64,000 nt of DNA, from contig BSNO01000001.1 in assembly GCA_030160035.1 (NCBI GenBank), positions 248,001-312,000 on the forward strand. Reading direction: 5' to 3'. The notes beneath the pieces are model-generated. The model had not been told where the DNA came from, ran no database searches, and saw only the letters and a list, made by a program, of their open reading frames with translations. This stretch comes from Rhizobium albus. GTDB lineage: Bacteria > Pseudomonadota > Alphaproteobacteria > Rhizobiales > Rhizobiaceae. This document shows, piece after piece, positions 44,552 to 54,064 of this stretch (position 1 is its first letter; each line of letters starts with the position of its first letter). Both the position numbers and the translations under genes were made by a program.

Positions 44552-47500
44552 ATGGCGCGCTCTCCCATTCGCCAATCGATGGTGGAAGCCCGCCAGCGTG
44601 CCGGACGCGCTGCCGGCGGCGGCATCCTCCGCACCTTCGTGCGGCATCCGAATGCCGCCAACATGCTGATGGCGCTGATGATCATCTTCGGGCTTTTCAG
44701 CCTGGCGCGGATCAACACCCAGTTCTTTCCGCCTGTCGAGCAGCCGAGCATCTCGGTGTCGCTCGCTTGGCCAGGGGCAAGTGCCGAAGATGTCGAGCGC
44801 AACGTGTTGGCACTGGTCGAGCCGGCGGTGCGCTACATCGACGGCGTCGACGACATGTCGTCCACGGCGAGCGAGGGGTCGGGCTCGATCCGGCTCGACT
44901 TCTCCGAAGGCACGGACATGCAGCGCGCGCTGGCGGAAGTGGAAAGCGCTGTGCGCGGCGTCTCCAACCTGCCGACCGACGTGGAGACGCCGCGGGTTAC
45001 CCGCGCGCAGTTCTTCGAAGGTGTCGCCAAACTCGCAGTGACCGGAGCGGCGTCGGAAGATGTAAAACGCAATTGGGCGAAGCGTATCCGTGACGATCTG
45101 GTCGCTCGCGGCATCGACCGCATCGAATTCACAGGCCTGCGCAGCCCCGAAATTGTCGTCGATATCGATGAACGCGAGCTTCGTCGACTTGGCATGACCA
45201 TCGAGGAGGTCTCGCAGGCGATTTCGGCGAACAGCCGGGATGTGCCTTCGGGCAATGTTGAAGGCTCTGTCGAGCGCCAGGTGCGGCTGATTGCCGAGCG
45301 GGAGACGCCAGCGCGCCTCGCCGCCATGGAGATCAAGACCCTGCCGACCGGCGAACGCGTGACGCTAGGCGACGTTGCGCGCATCGACGGTGGATACGAT
45401 CCCGACGAGCAGCGCGGCTTCTCGAACGGCACGCCTGCGATCGAACTGGACGTTCAGCGTGCCGCCAACGCCGATACCCTGCAGACCGCATCGATCCTCA
45501 ACACCTATCTGGCCAGCCTCACGCCGCAACTGCCGGCCAATATCGAAATCCAGACCTACGACGTGGCGTCGGATGCGCTCGAAGAACGGGTGTGGCTGCT
45601 GATCGAGAACGGTATCGGCGGCTTGCTCGTCGTCATCGTGGTGCTTTTCCTATTCCTCGACTTCCGTATCGCATTCTGGGTCGCCGCGGGCATACCAGTC
45701 GCGGTGATGGCCACGCTCGGGCTCATGTATGTGTCGGGGCAGTCGATCAACATGATCTCGATCTTCGCGCTGATCATGATGCTCGGCGTCATCGTCGACG
45801 ATGCGATCGTTGTTGGTGAGCAGACCAACACGCGGCTCGAGATGGGCGACGATCCGCTGACAGCAGCGGAGAATGGCGTCGGGATGGTCATGACGCCGGT
45901 CATCGCCGCCATGGCAACGACGCTCGCCGCATTCGCCCCGATCGTGATCCTCGGCGGGCCGATCGGGCAGATGATGAGTGCTTTGCCGCTCGTGGTCATT
46001 GCCGTTCTGGTGGCAAGCCTCGTCGAATGCTTCTTCGTGCTTCCGGGGCACCTGGCCCATTCGCTCGGGCGCAAGCGGCGCGTCGGCTGGTCCTATTGGC
46101 GCCATCTCGCCATTGCGCTGATGCTGACGCTTGCGGCGGCCGTTTTTCTGTCGCGTCAATCGGGTCTGGCCGTGGAAAGCGCGTCGCTGCTCGGCCGAGC
46201 CTCGCTCGCGCTTGGCACTCTGGCGCCGGCGCTTCAGGCGGCGATCATCGGCGCCGTGGCGCTGCTCATCGCGGGTATGCTGGAATTTGCCATTCAGAAA
46301 CTGCAGCGCCGTGATGCCAGTTCGTCCGCTTCGCAGAAGAGCCGCTTCCGCGAAGGCTTCGATCGCCGGTTCGAAGGCTTCCGCGACGGGCCGTTCAACC
46401 GAGTCGTCTCCGCGGCGTTTCATTGGCGTTACGTGACGGTGGCGCTGTCGGTCGGCGTGATGATGATCGTCAGCGTCGGGCTCCTGCGCGGACAGCACGT
46501 GCCTTTTGTCTTCTTTGAATCTCCGGAAGCCGAAACGATCTCGGGCAGCATCGTCTTCAATGCGGGCTTACCGGACGATGAAGCCGTTGCCGCCATCGGG
46601 CGCATCGAGGCGGCGCTGCGGGAAGCGGAACGAGGCCTTGCCGAAGAGGGCGCGCTGATCGCCGCCACCTTCACGACGCTCGGCACGTCGGGCCGCAGCG
46701 GCGATACGACGGCGCGGATCAATGTGCAGCTGACGACATCCGAAAGCCGCACTATCCGCACGCCGGAGATCGTCGCCGCATGGGAGGAAGCCGCGCCGGA
46801 CATCGCCGGCGTTCGGCGCTTCTCGATCTTCCAGGCACGCCTCGGGCCGCCAGGGCGTGATGTCGAAATCCGCTTGCAGGGCGACCGCATCGGCTCTCTC
46901 AAGGCAGCATCGGACGATGTGATTGCGCTGCTCGCGACGATCCCCGGCGTTTTGGGCGTCGAGGACGATCTTCCCTACGGCAAGCCCGAGCTCGTCATGG
47001 AATTGACGACGCGTGGCGCGCTACTCGGCTTCACGACGGACGAGGTCGGCCGGCAGATCCGCAATGCCTTCCAGGGCGCGATCCCGTTCCGCTTTGCGCG
47101 CGGTGACGATGAAGTGACGGTGCGCATCAGCCAGACGATGCGCCAGCAAGGCTCCGGCGCGATCCGCAATTTCGAGCTGCGCACGGCCGACGGCAGCTAT
47201 GTGCCGCTGACCGAAGTTGTATCGCTTTCGGAGCGGCAAGGCTTTTCATCGATCCGACGCCGGGACGGGCAGTCGACCCTTTCGGTAACCGGCGACGTGG
47301 ATCTGGGCCAAACGACGCCCGATGCGGTTCTTGCGCAGGTGAGAGGCAGCGGCGGGCTTGATCTGATTGCCGCCGAACATGGTGTGGATTTCAATTTCGG
47401 CGGCCGCGCGGAAGAGCAGGAAGAGGCGTTCTCAGACCTGACGATCGCCACCATGGCGGCGCTGACGGTGATCTACATCATCCTCGCCTGGGTGTTCGGC

Positions 47501-47974
47501 AGCTATTGGCGGCCAATCGCTGTCATGCTGATCATTCCATTCGGGCTTGCCGGTGCCGTCTTTGGCCATTGGGTGCTCGGCTTCCCGTTGACGATCATGT
47601 CGCTTATCGGCCTGCTTGGTCTCGGCGGAATTTTGGTCAACGACTCCATCATTCTCGTTGACCGTATGGAGGAGCGGCTGAAAGCCGGCAACGCCGTCGA
47701 TGAGGCGGCCATCGGCGCCAGCCGCGATCGGTTCCGGGCCGTGCTTCTGACGTCGCTGACGACGATCGGCGGCCTGTTTCCGCTGATCTTCGAGACGAGC
47801 GTCCAGGCTCAGTTCCTCATCCCGATGGCCGTGACGATCGTGTTCGGCCTCGGCATTTCGACCGTGCTCGTGCTGATGCTGGTGCCGGCGTTCATCGGTA
47901 TCGGGTACGATATCCGCGGCGCGCTTTCGGCGATCTACGGCCGCCGGGCACCGGTGACACCGGCGTCTCTTTAA
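44552..47974 (+). CDS. RND efflux pump, AcrB/MexB-like
   Basis: A 1140-residue inner-membrane transporter of the HAE1 group. LIKELY proton-relay Asp pair is in MLGVIVDDAIVVGEQTNTRLE (helix 4), and LGGILVNDSIILVDRMEERL is its second-half counterpart. N-terminal RHPNAANMLMALMIIFGLFSL is the first helix. It is about 90 residues longer than AcrB because of an insert around residues 500-600 with two extra hydrophobic stretches between the two halves. Works with the adaptor at 43113. Converges with trkH with a 7-base gap. Confidence 0.93.
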   Translation: MARSPIRQSMVEARQRAGRAAGGGILRTFVRHPNAANMLMALMIIFGLFSLARINTQFFPPVEQPSISVSLAWPGASAEDVERNVLALVEPAVRYIDGVDDMSSTASEGSGSIRLDFSEGTDMQRALAEVESAVRGVSNLPTDVETPRVTRAQFFEGVAKLAVTGAASEDVKRNWAKRIRDDLVARGIDRIEFTGLRSPEIVVDIDERELRRLGMTIEEVSQAISANSRDVPSGNVEGSVERQVRLIAERETPARLAAMEIKTLPTGERVTLGDVARIDGGYDPDEQRGFSNGTPAIELDVQRAANADTLQTASILNTYLASLTPQLPANIEIQTYDVASDALEERVWLLIENGIGGLLVVIVVLFLFLDFRIAFWVAAGIPVAVMATLGLMYVSGQSINMISIFALIMMLGVIVDDAIVVGEQTNTRLEMGDDPLTAAENGVGMVMTPVIAAMATTLAAFAPIVILGGPIGQMMSALPLVVIAVLVASLVECFFVLPGHLAHSLGRKRRVGWSYWRHLAIALMLTLAAAVFLSRQSGLAVESASLLGRASLALGTLAPALQAAIIGAVALLIAGMLEFAIQKLQRRDASSSASQKSRFREGFDRRFEGFRDGPFNRVVSAAFHWRYVTVALSVGVMMIVSVGLLRGQHVPFVFFESPEAETISGSIVFNAGLPDDEAVAAIGRIEAALREAERGLAEEGALIAATFTTLGTSGRSGDTTARINVQLTTSESRTIRTPEIVAAWEEAAPDIAGVRRFSIFQARLGPPGRDVEIRLQGDRIGSLKAASDDVIALLATIPGVLGVEDDLPYGKPELVMELTTRGALLGFTTDEVGRQIRNAFQGAIPFRFARGDDEVTVRISQTMRQQGSGAIRNFELRTADGSYVPLTEVVSLSERQGFSSIRRRDGQSTLSVTGDVDLGQTTPDAVLAQVRGSGGLDLIAAEHGVDFNFGGRAEEQEEAFSDLTIATMAALTVIYIILAWVFGSYWRPIAVMLIIPFGLAGAVFGHWVLGFPLTIMSLIGLLGLGGILVNDSIILVDRMEERLKAGNAVDEAAIGASRDRFRAVLLTSLTTIGGLFPLIFETSVQAQFLIPMAVTIVFGLGISTVLVLMLVPAFIGIGYDIRGALSAIYGRRAPVTPASL

Positions 47975-47981
47975 GCGTGGA

Positions 47982-49439
47982 TCAGGTTCGCCAGAACCGC
48001 GGCAGGAAGAGCACGAGGATCGTGAACAGCTCCAGGCGGCCAAGAAACATGCCCGCCGACAGGATCCATTTCGCCGTATCGTTGAGGCTCGCATAGTTTC
48101 CGGCAGGCCCGATCAGATGGCCAAGCCCCGGGCCGACATTGGAGAGCGCCGAACCGGCGCCGGACAGCGCCGTCGTCATGTCGAGGCCGGTCATCATCAG
48201 GCCGAGGGACAGAAACGCGAAAGCCATGATGAACAGGAAGAAGAAGCTCATCACCGAGGTGATGACCGATCCTTCGATCGGTCGGCCGTTGAACTTCGGC
48301 CGGAAGATGCCGCGCGGATAGAGCACGCGGTAGATGTGTTCCCGCACCGCTTCGAACAGCACGATGAAGCGGAAGATCTTGATCCCGCACGAAGTCGACC
48401 CGGCACAGCCGCCGGCGAACATGATGACGAAGAAGAATGCGACGGCGTGCGAGCCCCAGAGGCCGTAATCGGTCGACGCATAGCCGGTGCCGGTGACGAC
48501 GGAGATCACGTTGAAGGCCGCGTGTCGCAGCGCGTCATGGCCCTGGTGGTAGCCGCTGCGATCGGCGATGCCCCAAGCGATCAGGGAAGCCGCGAGTACG
48601 AACAGGAGGAACGCCCGTACCTGATCGTCGTCGAAGAGCGAGCGCGCCCGCCCCTGCAGCAGCTGCACGTAAAGCAGGAACGGGATCGACCCGGCGATCA
48701 TGAAGAAGACCGCGATCCACTCGATGGAAGCGCTGTCGAAATGGCCGAAAGAGGCATCCTTGGTGGAGAAGCCGCCGGTGGCGACCGTGGTCATGGCATG
48801 GATGACCGCATCGGTGATGCCCATGCCGGCGGCGCCGTAGCACATGGCGCAGATCAGCGTGATGCCGATGAACACGAAGGTGATGGAACTGGATATCTGG
48901 CGCGCGCGCGGCAGGATCTTCTCGGCCGTATCGAAGGCTTCGGCCTTGAACAGTTGCATGCCGCCGATCTGCAGCATGGGCAGCACGGCGATCGCCATGA
49001 CGATGATGCCGAGGCCGCCCAGCCATTGCAGCAGGCCGCGCCAGAACAGAACCCCGACCGAGGTGGTGTCGAGCCCAATGATGACGGTTGCGCCGGTGGT
49101 CGTCAGACCCGACATGCTCTCGAAAAATGCATCGGTGTAGCTCGGCAGAACGCCGGTCCAGACGAAGGGCAGGGAGGCGAAGAAGACGAGCGCCAGCCAC
49201 GAGATCACCGTCATCAACAGTGCCTGGCGCCGGGAAAGGCCTTGCGCAGTGCCTCTCGTTGCGGCGAAGAGCGAGCTGCCGACGAGCGTGGTGATCAGCG
49301 AACAGACGACGAAGACGGTCCAGTCTTCGTCCTGAGCGGCAAACCCGACCAGCGCCGGAACGAGCATGGCCAGCCCGAGCGCGGCGAGGAGGGTGCCTGT
49401 AACAAGAAAAACCGGCCGGAAATCGAGCGCATCGCTCAA
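47982..49439 (-). CDS. trkH: Trk/Ktr-type potassium uptake channel subunit TrkH
   Basis: A 485-residue protein with four M1-P-M2 repeats; selectivity-filter loops include [28 protein letters not shown] and SNVGPGLG. It imports K+ and needs a TrkA-type regulator, not present here. The start is TTG at 49437-49439, lying inside the end of apaG (4-base overlap), so the pair is translationally coupled. A later ATG (LAMLVP) would cut off the first helix. Confidence 0.93.
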   Translation of the reverse strand: MSDALDFRPVFLVTGTLLAALGLAMLVPALVGFAAQDEDWTVFVVCSLITTLVGSSLFAATRGTAQGLSRRQALLMTVISWLALVFFASLPFVWTGVLPSYTDAFFESMSGLTTTGATVIIGLDTTSVGVLFWRGLLQWLGGLGIIVMAIAVLPMLQIGGMQLFKAEAFDTAEKILPRARQISSSITFVFIGITLICAMCYGAAGMGITDAVIHAMTTVATGGFSTKDASFGHFDSASIEWIAVFFMIAGSIPFLLYVQLLQGRARSLFDDDQVRAFLLFVLAASLIAWGIADRSGYHQGHDALRHAAFNVISVVTGTGYASTDYGLWGSHAVAFFFVIMFAGGCAGSTSCGIKIFRFIVLFEAVREHIYRVLYPRGIFRPKFNGRPIEGSVITSVMSFFFLFIMAFAFLSLGLMMTGLDMTTALSGAGSALSNVGPGLGHLIGPAGNYASLNDTAKWILSAGMFLGRLELFTILVLFLPRFWRT

Positions 49440-49828
49440 TTGAGCGTTCTCGCCGCTCCTGGTCGATCCAGCGAGAAAGCGGGAATGGCCACTTCGAAGC
49501 TCTCCCCGTCTTCCGACTGCATCTCGTAGAGGCCGTACATGACGCCGGACGGCGTATCGAGCGGGCAGCCCGACTGGTACTCATAGCTGTCGCCGGGGCG
49601 CAGGATGGGCTGCTCGCCGACGACGCCAGGGCCGCGAACCTCATCGACGCGGCCTTGCTCGTCGGTGATGTGCCAGTAGCGGCTCTTCAGTTGAACGACC
49701 GTGTTGGATTTGTTGGCAATCACGATGCGATAGCCCCAGACATAACGGCTGTCGTCCGGGTCCGATTGGTCGTCCAGATAGAAGGGCTCGACCGTTACTT
49801 CGATGTCGCGGGTCAATGCGCGATACAT
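49436..49828 (-). CDS. apaG: ApaG protein
   Basis: A 130-residue ApaG/FN3-like beta-sandwich. Diagnostic blocks are [46 protein letters not shown] and [10 protein letters not shown]. Linked in enterobacteria to Co2+/Mg2+ homeostasis; its precise role is unclear. ATG 49828 gives [11 protein letters not shown], the standard start. Its stop overlaps trkH. Confidence 0.94.
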   Translation of the reverse strand: MYRALTRDIEVTVEPFYLDDQSDPDDSRYVWGYRIVIANKSNTVVQLKSRYWHITDEQGRVDEVRGPGVVGEQPILRPGDSYEYQSGCPLDTPSGVMYGLYEMQSEDGESFEVAIPAFSLDRPGAARTLN

Positions 49829-50017
49829 GGTCATTCCTTCCAAGCCGCAACGGCGGCCTATTCTCTCGCTGATATTCTACAGCGGCCACGACACGTCAAG
49901 AATCATAGTTTCAGTAGTGTTAACGGCATCCTCACGGCAGCGTGACGCGGCGGTGCTGGCCAGAAGCACCAAGGGACGCTACAGCGGCGTGGCATATCGT
50001 CGTCAGGGGCAGGCACA

Positions 50018-50632
50018 ATGCTGGACGGAGCAGCCAAATCCATCATCCAGCCGACCCTCGACCGCATTGGCCGGGGGCTCGCAGGCTGGGGCGTCAGCGC
50101 CAATCACATCACGATCGCCGGGCTCTTTATCGGCGTCGTCGCCGCCGTTGCGATCGTTGGCGAACACTTTCTCGCAGCCTTTGTCCTCATTCTGGCCAGC
50201 CGTGCCCTCGATGGACTCGATGGTGCGGTGGCGCGCGCGACGGCGCCGAGCGATTTCGGCGGGTTTCTCGATATCGTTCTCGATTTTGCGTTCTACGGCC
50301 TCATCCCGCTGGCCTTCATCATGCATGACCCGCAGCAGAACGGCATCGCAGGAGGGCTGCTGCTCCTGTCGTTCTACGTGAATGGCGCAAGCTTTCTGGC
50401 TTTCGCGACGATTGCGCAAAAGCGTGGCCTCTCGACCGAGGCGCGCGGCGTGAAATCCTTCTATTTCACCACAGGGCTGGCGGAAGCGTCGGAAACGCTG
50501 CTTGTCTTCCTCGCCTTCTGTCTGCTGCCCGGATATTTCGCGTGGATCGCGATCGTCTTCGCGATCCTCTGCTTCTATACGGCGCTGTCGCGGATCGTTG
50601 AGGCGCGCAGCCTGTTCGCCGACCCGGACTAG
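50018..50632 (+). CDS. CDP-alcohol phosphatidyltransferase family protein
   Basis: A 204-residue membrane enzyme. The family signature DG-x2-DGAVAR-x8-G-x3-D-x3-D is complete in DGLDGAVARATAPSDFGGFLDIVLD. About six helices. It transfers a phosphatidyl group from CDP-diacylglycerol or a related donor to an alcohol; which one cannot be told by eye (it lacks the features of PgsA or PssA that I would rely on). It converges with metZ and overlaps its end by four bases. Confidence 0.88.
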   Translation: MLDGAAKSIIQPTLDRIGRGLAGWGVSANHITIAGLFIGVVAAVAIVGEHFLAAFVLILASRALDGLDGAVARATAPSDFGGFLDIVLDFAFYGLIPLAFIMHDPQQNGIAGGLLLLSFYVNGASFLAFATIAQKRGLSTEARGVKSFYFTTGLAEASETLLVFLAFCLLPGYFAWIAIVFAILCFYTALSRIVEARSLFADPD

Positions 50633-51810
50633 ATCGCCGATAGCGCCCGGTCGATGTCCTCGATCAGATCGTCGGTATCCTCGAGCCCGACGGACAGGCG
50701 GAGCGTGCCGGCGCCAATTCCGAGTTCCACGCGGTCTTCTTCGGCGAGGTTCTTGTGCGTCGTCGTGGCCGGATGGGTGATCAGGCTCTTGGCATCGCCG
50801 AGATTGTTGGAGATGCGGATGATCTCGAGCGCGTTCTGGAACGCGAACGCCGCCTCCTTGCCGCCGTCGATGTCGATGGCAACGAGGGTCGAGCCGCCGC
50901 TCATCTGCTTGGCGATGATGTTGGCCTGCGGATGGTCGGCCCGGCCCGGATAGATGACGCGGTTGACGCCCTTGCGGCCATCGAGCGCATCGGCGATGCG
51001 GGTCGCGCTTTCCGTTTGCTGACGGACGCGCAGCGGCAGCGTTTCCAGACCCTTCAGCATCGTCCACGCGTTGAACGGCGACATGGACGGGCCGGTGTGG
51101 CGGAAATAGTCGTGCAGATTCTCGTCGATCCATTCCTTGTCGGAGAGGATCACGCCGCCGAGACAACGGCCTTGGCCGTCGATGTGCTTGGTGGTCGAAT
51201 AGACGACGATATGCGCGCCAAGTTCCAGCGGCTTCTGGAAGAGAGGTGTGGCGAACACGTTGTCGACGACGACGCGGGCGCCGATCTCATTGGCGAGCGT
51301 TGCGACGGCAGCAATGTCGATGACTTCCAGCGTCGGGTTGGTCGGGCTTTCGAGGAAGAAGACCTTCGTGTTCGGGCGAACCGCCTTCTTCCAGTTCTCG
51401 ATGTCGCGGCCATCGACCAGCGTGGTCTCCACGCCGTAGCGCGCCATCAGCTTTTCGACGACCCATCGACAGGAACCGAAGAGCGCGCGGGCAGCCACCA
51501 CATGGTCGCCGGCCTTCACCTGGCAGAGAAGCGCTGCGGAAACGGCGGCCATGCCTGTTGCGGTCGCCCGGGCGTCTTCGGCGCCTTCCAGCGCGCACAT
51601 GCGCTTTTCGAACATGTCGACGGTCGGATTGGCGTAGCGCGAATAGATGAAGCCTTCCGCCTCGCCCTTGAAGCGCGCTTCGGCGGCTTCCGCACTTTCG
51701 TAGACGTAGCCTTGCGTGAGGAAGAGGGCTTCGGAGGTCTCGCCGTGTTGCGATCTCGTAGTGCCGTCGTGGACGAGGGTTGTTGCCGTACGCCAGGTCT
51801 TCGATGTCAT
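50629..51810 (-). CDS. metZ: O-succinylhomoserine sulfhydrylase
   Basis: A 393-residue Cys/Met-metabolism PLP enzyme. The Schiff-base lysine is in VVYSTTKHIDGQGRCLGG; YSRYANPTVDMFEKR and SNNLGDAKSLITHPATTTH are class signatures. The MetZ subgroup makes homocysteine directly from O-succinylhomoserine and sulfide. ATG 51810 gives MTSKTWRTAT. The gene is led by a promoter, a SAM-II riboswitch and a terminator, so it should be shut off when S-adenosylmethionine is abundant. Confidence 0.95.
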   Translation of the reverse strand: MTSKTWRTATTLVHDGTTRSQHGETSEALFLTQGYVYESAEAAEARFKGEAEGFIYSRYANPTVDMFEKRMCALEGAEDARATATGMAAVSAALLCQVKAGDHVVAARALFGSCRWVVEKLMARYGVETTLVDGRDIENWKKAVRPNTKVFFLESPTNPTLEVIDIAAVATLANEIGARVVVDNVFATPLFQKPLELGAHIVVYSTTKHIDGQGRCLGGVILSDKEWIDENLHDYFRHTGPSMSPFNAWTMLKGLETLPLRVRQQTESATRIADALDGRKGVNRVIYPGRADHPQANIIAKQMSGGSTLVAIDIDGGKEAAFAFQNALEIIRISNNLGDAKSLITHPATTTHKNLAEEDRVELGIGAGTLRLSVGLEDTDDLIEDIDRALSAI

Positions 51811-51843
51811 CGTGCTTTTTCCGTTCTCAACCGCAACGCGGTC

Positions 51844-51874
51844 ACAAAAAAACCGGCCGCATAGCTGGCCGGTT
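51844..51874 (-). terminator. Intrinsic terminator between SAM-II riboswitch and metZ
   Basis: On the minus strand AACCGGCC-AGCTATGC-GGCCGGTT is followed by a run of T. It lies eight bases after the riboswitch core and about 35 before the metZ start, so the riboswitch could act by premature termination. Confidence 0.85.
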
Positions 51875-51881
51875 CGTGACA

Positions 51882-51942
51882 CCCGACCATTTTAGCTACT
51901 TCTTTAACGTGGCTGCAAGCCGGCCGGCCAAATCACCACGGG
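51882..51942 (-). ncRNA. SAM-II riboswitch (metA motif)
   Basis: The minus strand reads CCCGTGGTGATTTGGCC, then GCTTGCAGCCACG, TTAAAGAAGTAGCTAAAA and TGGTCGGG. CGTGG/CCACG forms the P1 helix, the loop TGATTT and the GCTTGCAGCC and AGCTAAAA segments are the near-invariant parts that build the SAM-binding pseudoknot. This RNA is typical of alphaproteobacterial methionine genes. Confidence 0.92.
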
Positions 51943-51950
51943 ATAAGGAG

Positions 51951-51979
51951 GCTATACCGGCACTCCAATCTTGCGTCAA
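51951..51979 (-). promoter_or_regulatory. metZ promoter
   Basis: TTGACG (51979-51974), a 17-base spacer and TATAGC (51956-51951) form a strong sigma-70 promoter placing the start just before the riboswitch. It lies between metZ and the divergent dCTP deaminase gene. Confidence 0.75.
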
Positions 51980-52031
51980 TTCTGCATGGCTGCGAATGAT
52001 GCGCCCTTGAGACGCTGGCGAGGAAACGACT

Positions 52032-53123
52032 GTGACACCCGGCATACTGGCCGATGCCGCGATTGCGGCGCTGTTCGAAACGGGAGCGCTTGTCACCGAG
52101 CGGCCGCTGGACGGCGACCAGATCCAGCCGGCAAGCCTCGATCTTCGCCTCGGTGCACGGGCCTTTCGCGTCCGCGCGAGCTTCCTGCCGGGGCGGGAAA
52201 CGCTGGTGCGCACGAAGCTCGATCGCCTGAAGCTGCATGAGGTGGATCTGAGCGAAGGGGCGGTGCTGGAGACAGGCTGCGTCTACATCGTGCCCCTGAT
52301 GGAAAGGTTGGCGCTGCCTGCGGGCCTGAGCGCTTCCACCAATCCCAAGAGCTCGACCGGCCGGCTCGACATCTTCACCCGCGTCATGGTGGATGGTGGT
52401 CAGGAATTCGACAAGGTTCCGGCTGGCTATCACGGCGAGCTTTACATCGAGATCAGCCCGCGCACGTTCCCGATCATCGTGCGTGCCGGCTCACGCCTGT
52501 CGCAGATCCGGTTCCGCAGCGGCAATGCACTCCTGAACGAGGAGCAGCTCGTCGATCTGCATTCCTCGGAGCGCCTGGTCAGTACGGGCGATGCCAATAT
52601 CTCCGGCGGGGGCATTGCGCTTTCCATCGATCTGGAAGGCGATGAGCACGGGCTCATCGGCTACCGCGGCAAGCGTCACACGGGCGTCATCGACGTCGAT
52701 CGTAAGGCCGCTCATGACGTTCTCGATTTCTGGGAACCGATCCATCGCCGCCAGGCGGCCGAGATGGTGCTCGATCCGGACGAGTTCTACATCCTCGTGT
52801 CGCGCGAGGCGGTGCATGTGCCGCCGCTCTTTGCGGCCGAGATGACGCCCTTCGACCCGTTGGTCGGTGAATTCCGGGTGCATTACGCCGGGTTCTTCGA
52901 TCCCGGTTTCGGGCACGATCCTGCCGGTGGAGCCGGCAGCCGGGCCGTGCTGGAAGTGCGCAGCCACGAAGTGCCGTTCATCCTGGAACACGGGCAGATC
53001 GTCGGGCGCCTGGTTTACGAGCACATGGCGGAGCGGCCGAAGGCGCTTTACGGCACGGATCTCTCGTCCAACTATCAGGCGCAGGGCCTGAAGCTCTCAA
53101 AGCATTTCCGGTCGATCGACTAG
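52032..53123 (+). CDS. dcd: 2'-deoxycytidine 5'-triphosphate deaminase (long form)
   Basis: A 363-residue Dcd-type protein, about double the usual Dcd, as in other rhizobia. The first half has IQPASLDLRLGARAFRVR, STNPKSSTGRLDIFTRVM (with catalytic-site residues) and GELYIEISPRTFPI; the second half repeats the dUTPase-like fold, with a second catalytic-looking motif less clear. It should turn dCTP to dUTP. Start GTG 52032 with AGGAAA upstream. It overlaps the end of the convergent channel gene by four bases. Confidence 0.88.
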   Translation: MTPGILADAAIAALFETGALVTERPLDGDQIQPASLDLRLGARAFRVRASFLPGRETLVRTKLDRLKLHEVDLSEGAVLETGCVYIVPLMERLALPAGLSASTNPKSSTGRLDIFTRVMVDGGQEFDKVPAGYHGELYIEISPRTFPIIVRAGSRLSQIRFRSGNALLNEEQLVDLHSSERLVSTGDANISGGGIALSIDLEGDEHGLIGYRGKRHTGVIDVDRKAAHDVLDFWEPIHRRQAAEMVLDPDEFYILVSREAVHVPPLFAAEMTPFDPLVGEFRVHYAGFFDPGFGHDPAGGAGSRAVLEVRSHEVPFILEHGQIVGRLVYEHMAERPKALYGTDLSSNYQAQGLKLSKHFRSID

Positions 53124-53932
53124 GACTGACTGCTCTCCTTGTGAGCCGCCGCCGGGCTGCCGTTCAGTCGAGCGATCTCTGCCTTCAGAGCGGACAGTTC
53201 CGCCAGGATCTTGCGCTGGTTTTCCTTCATGTCGTCGCGCTCGTCCGCGGCGCTTGCCTCATGCTCCTCCTGCATCGCCGACACGATGATACCGATGAAG
53301 AGATTGAGCACGGTGAAGGATGTCGCCACGATGAACGGGATGAAGAACAGCCAGGAGAGCGGGTAGGTTTCCATCACCGGCCGAACGATGCCCATGGACC
53401 AGCTTTCGAGCGTCATGACCTGGAACAGCGTGTAGGCTGATTCACCGATGGAGCCGAACCATTCGGGGAAGCTCTGCGCGTAAAGATTGGTCGCCATGAC
53501 CGAGAAGACATAGAAGACGAGGCCGAGCAGGAAGACGATCGATCCCATGCCCGGAAGCGCGTTGATCAGGCCGCCGACGACACGGCGCAAGGACGGCACG
53601 ACGCTGATGAGGCGCAGCACGCGCAGGATGCGCAATGCGCGAAGCACGGACAGATTGCCAGTTGCGGGCAGAACGGCGATCGACACGACCAGCAGATCGA
53701 AAATGCGCCAGGGATCACGGAAGAAGGCCATCCGGTAGACGGCGAAGCGCGCGAGCAGTTCCACGACGAAGATGGCGAGGATCGCGCGGTCGAGCACCCT
53801 GAGGAAGCCGCCGGCGCGCTCCATGACGGCAGGCATGGTTTCCAACCCGAGCGTGATGGCGTTGATCACCACCAAGGCGGTGATGAACCATTCAAAACGG
53901 CGGGATTCGATCAGGGATTTCAGCGAATTCAT
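53120..53932 (-). CDS. Bacterial voltage-gated sodium channel (NaChBac/NavAb type)
   Basis: A 270-residue six-helix ion channel. S1 starts FEWFITALVVINAITLGLE; S4 carries regularly spaced arginines (LRALRILRVLRLISVVPSLR); the pore filter is TLESWSM, as in NavAb; S6 is VATSFTVLNLFIGIIVSAMQ. The C-terminal tail (residues about 225-262) is an amphipathic coiled coil (KENQRKILAELSALKAEI) that tetramerises the channel. All parts of a single-domain Na+ channel are present. Physiological role unknown; no flagellar or sodium-cycle genes are nearby. Confidence 0.92.
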   Translation of the reverse strand: MNSLKSLIESRRFEWFITALVVINAITLGLETMPAVMERAGGFLRVLDRAILAIFVVELLARFAVYRMAFFRDPWRIFDLLVVSIAVLPATGNLSVLRALRILRVLRLISVVPSLRRVVGGLINALPGMGSIVFLLGLVFYVFSVMATNLYAQSFPEWFGSIGESAYTLFQVMTLESWSMGIVRPVMETYPLSWLFFIPFIVATSFTVLNLFIGIIVSAMQEEHEASAADERDDMKENQRKILAELSALKAEIARLNGSPAAAHKESSQS

Positions 53933-54064
53933 GGGGCGGCCTGCAGCAGGGAAGAGCGGCCGTTAGGTGGATTGCGGGGCCCTGCAAGTCAAGCTGTCTC
54001 AGAAATCGAAAAGGTCAAAGGGCGGAGGCAGGGACGACGCCGCCCTTTGACTGGAGGCCGGAAC

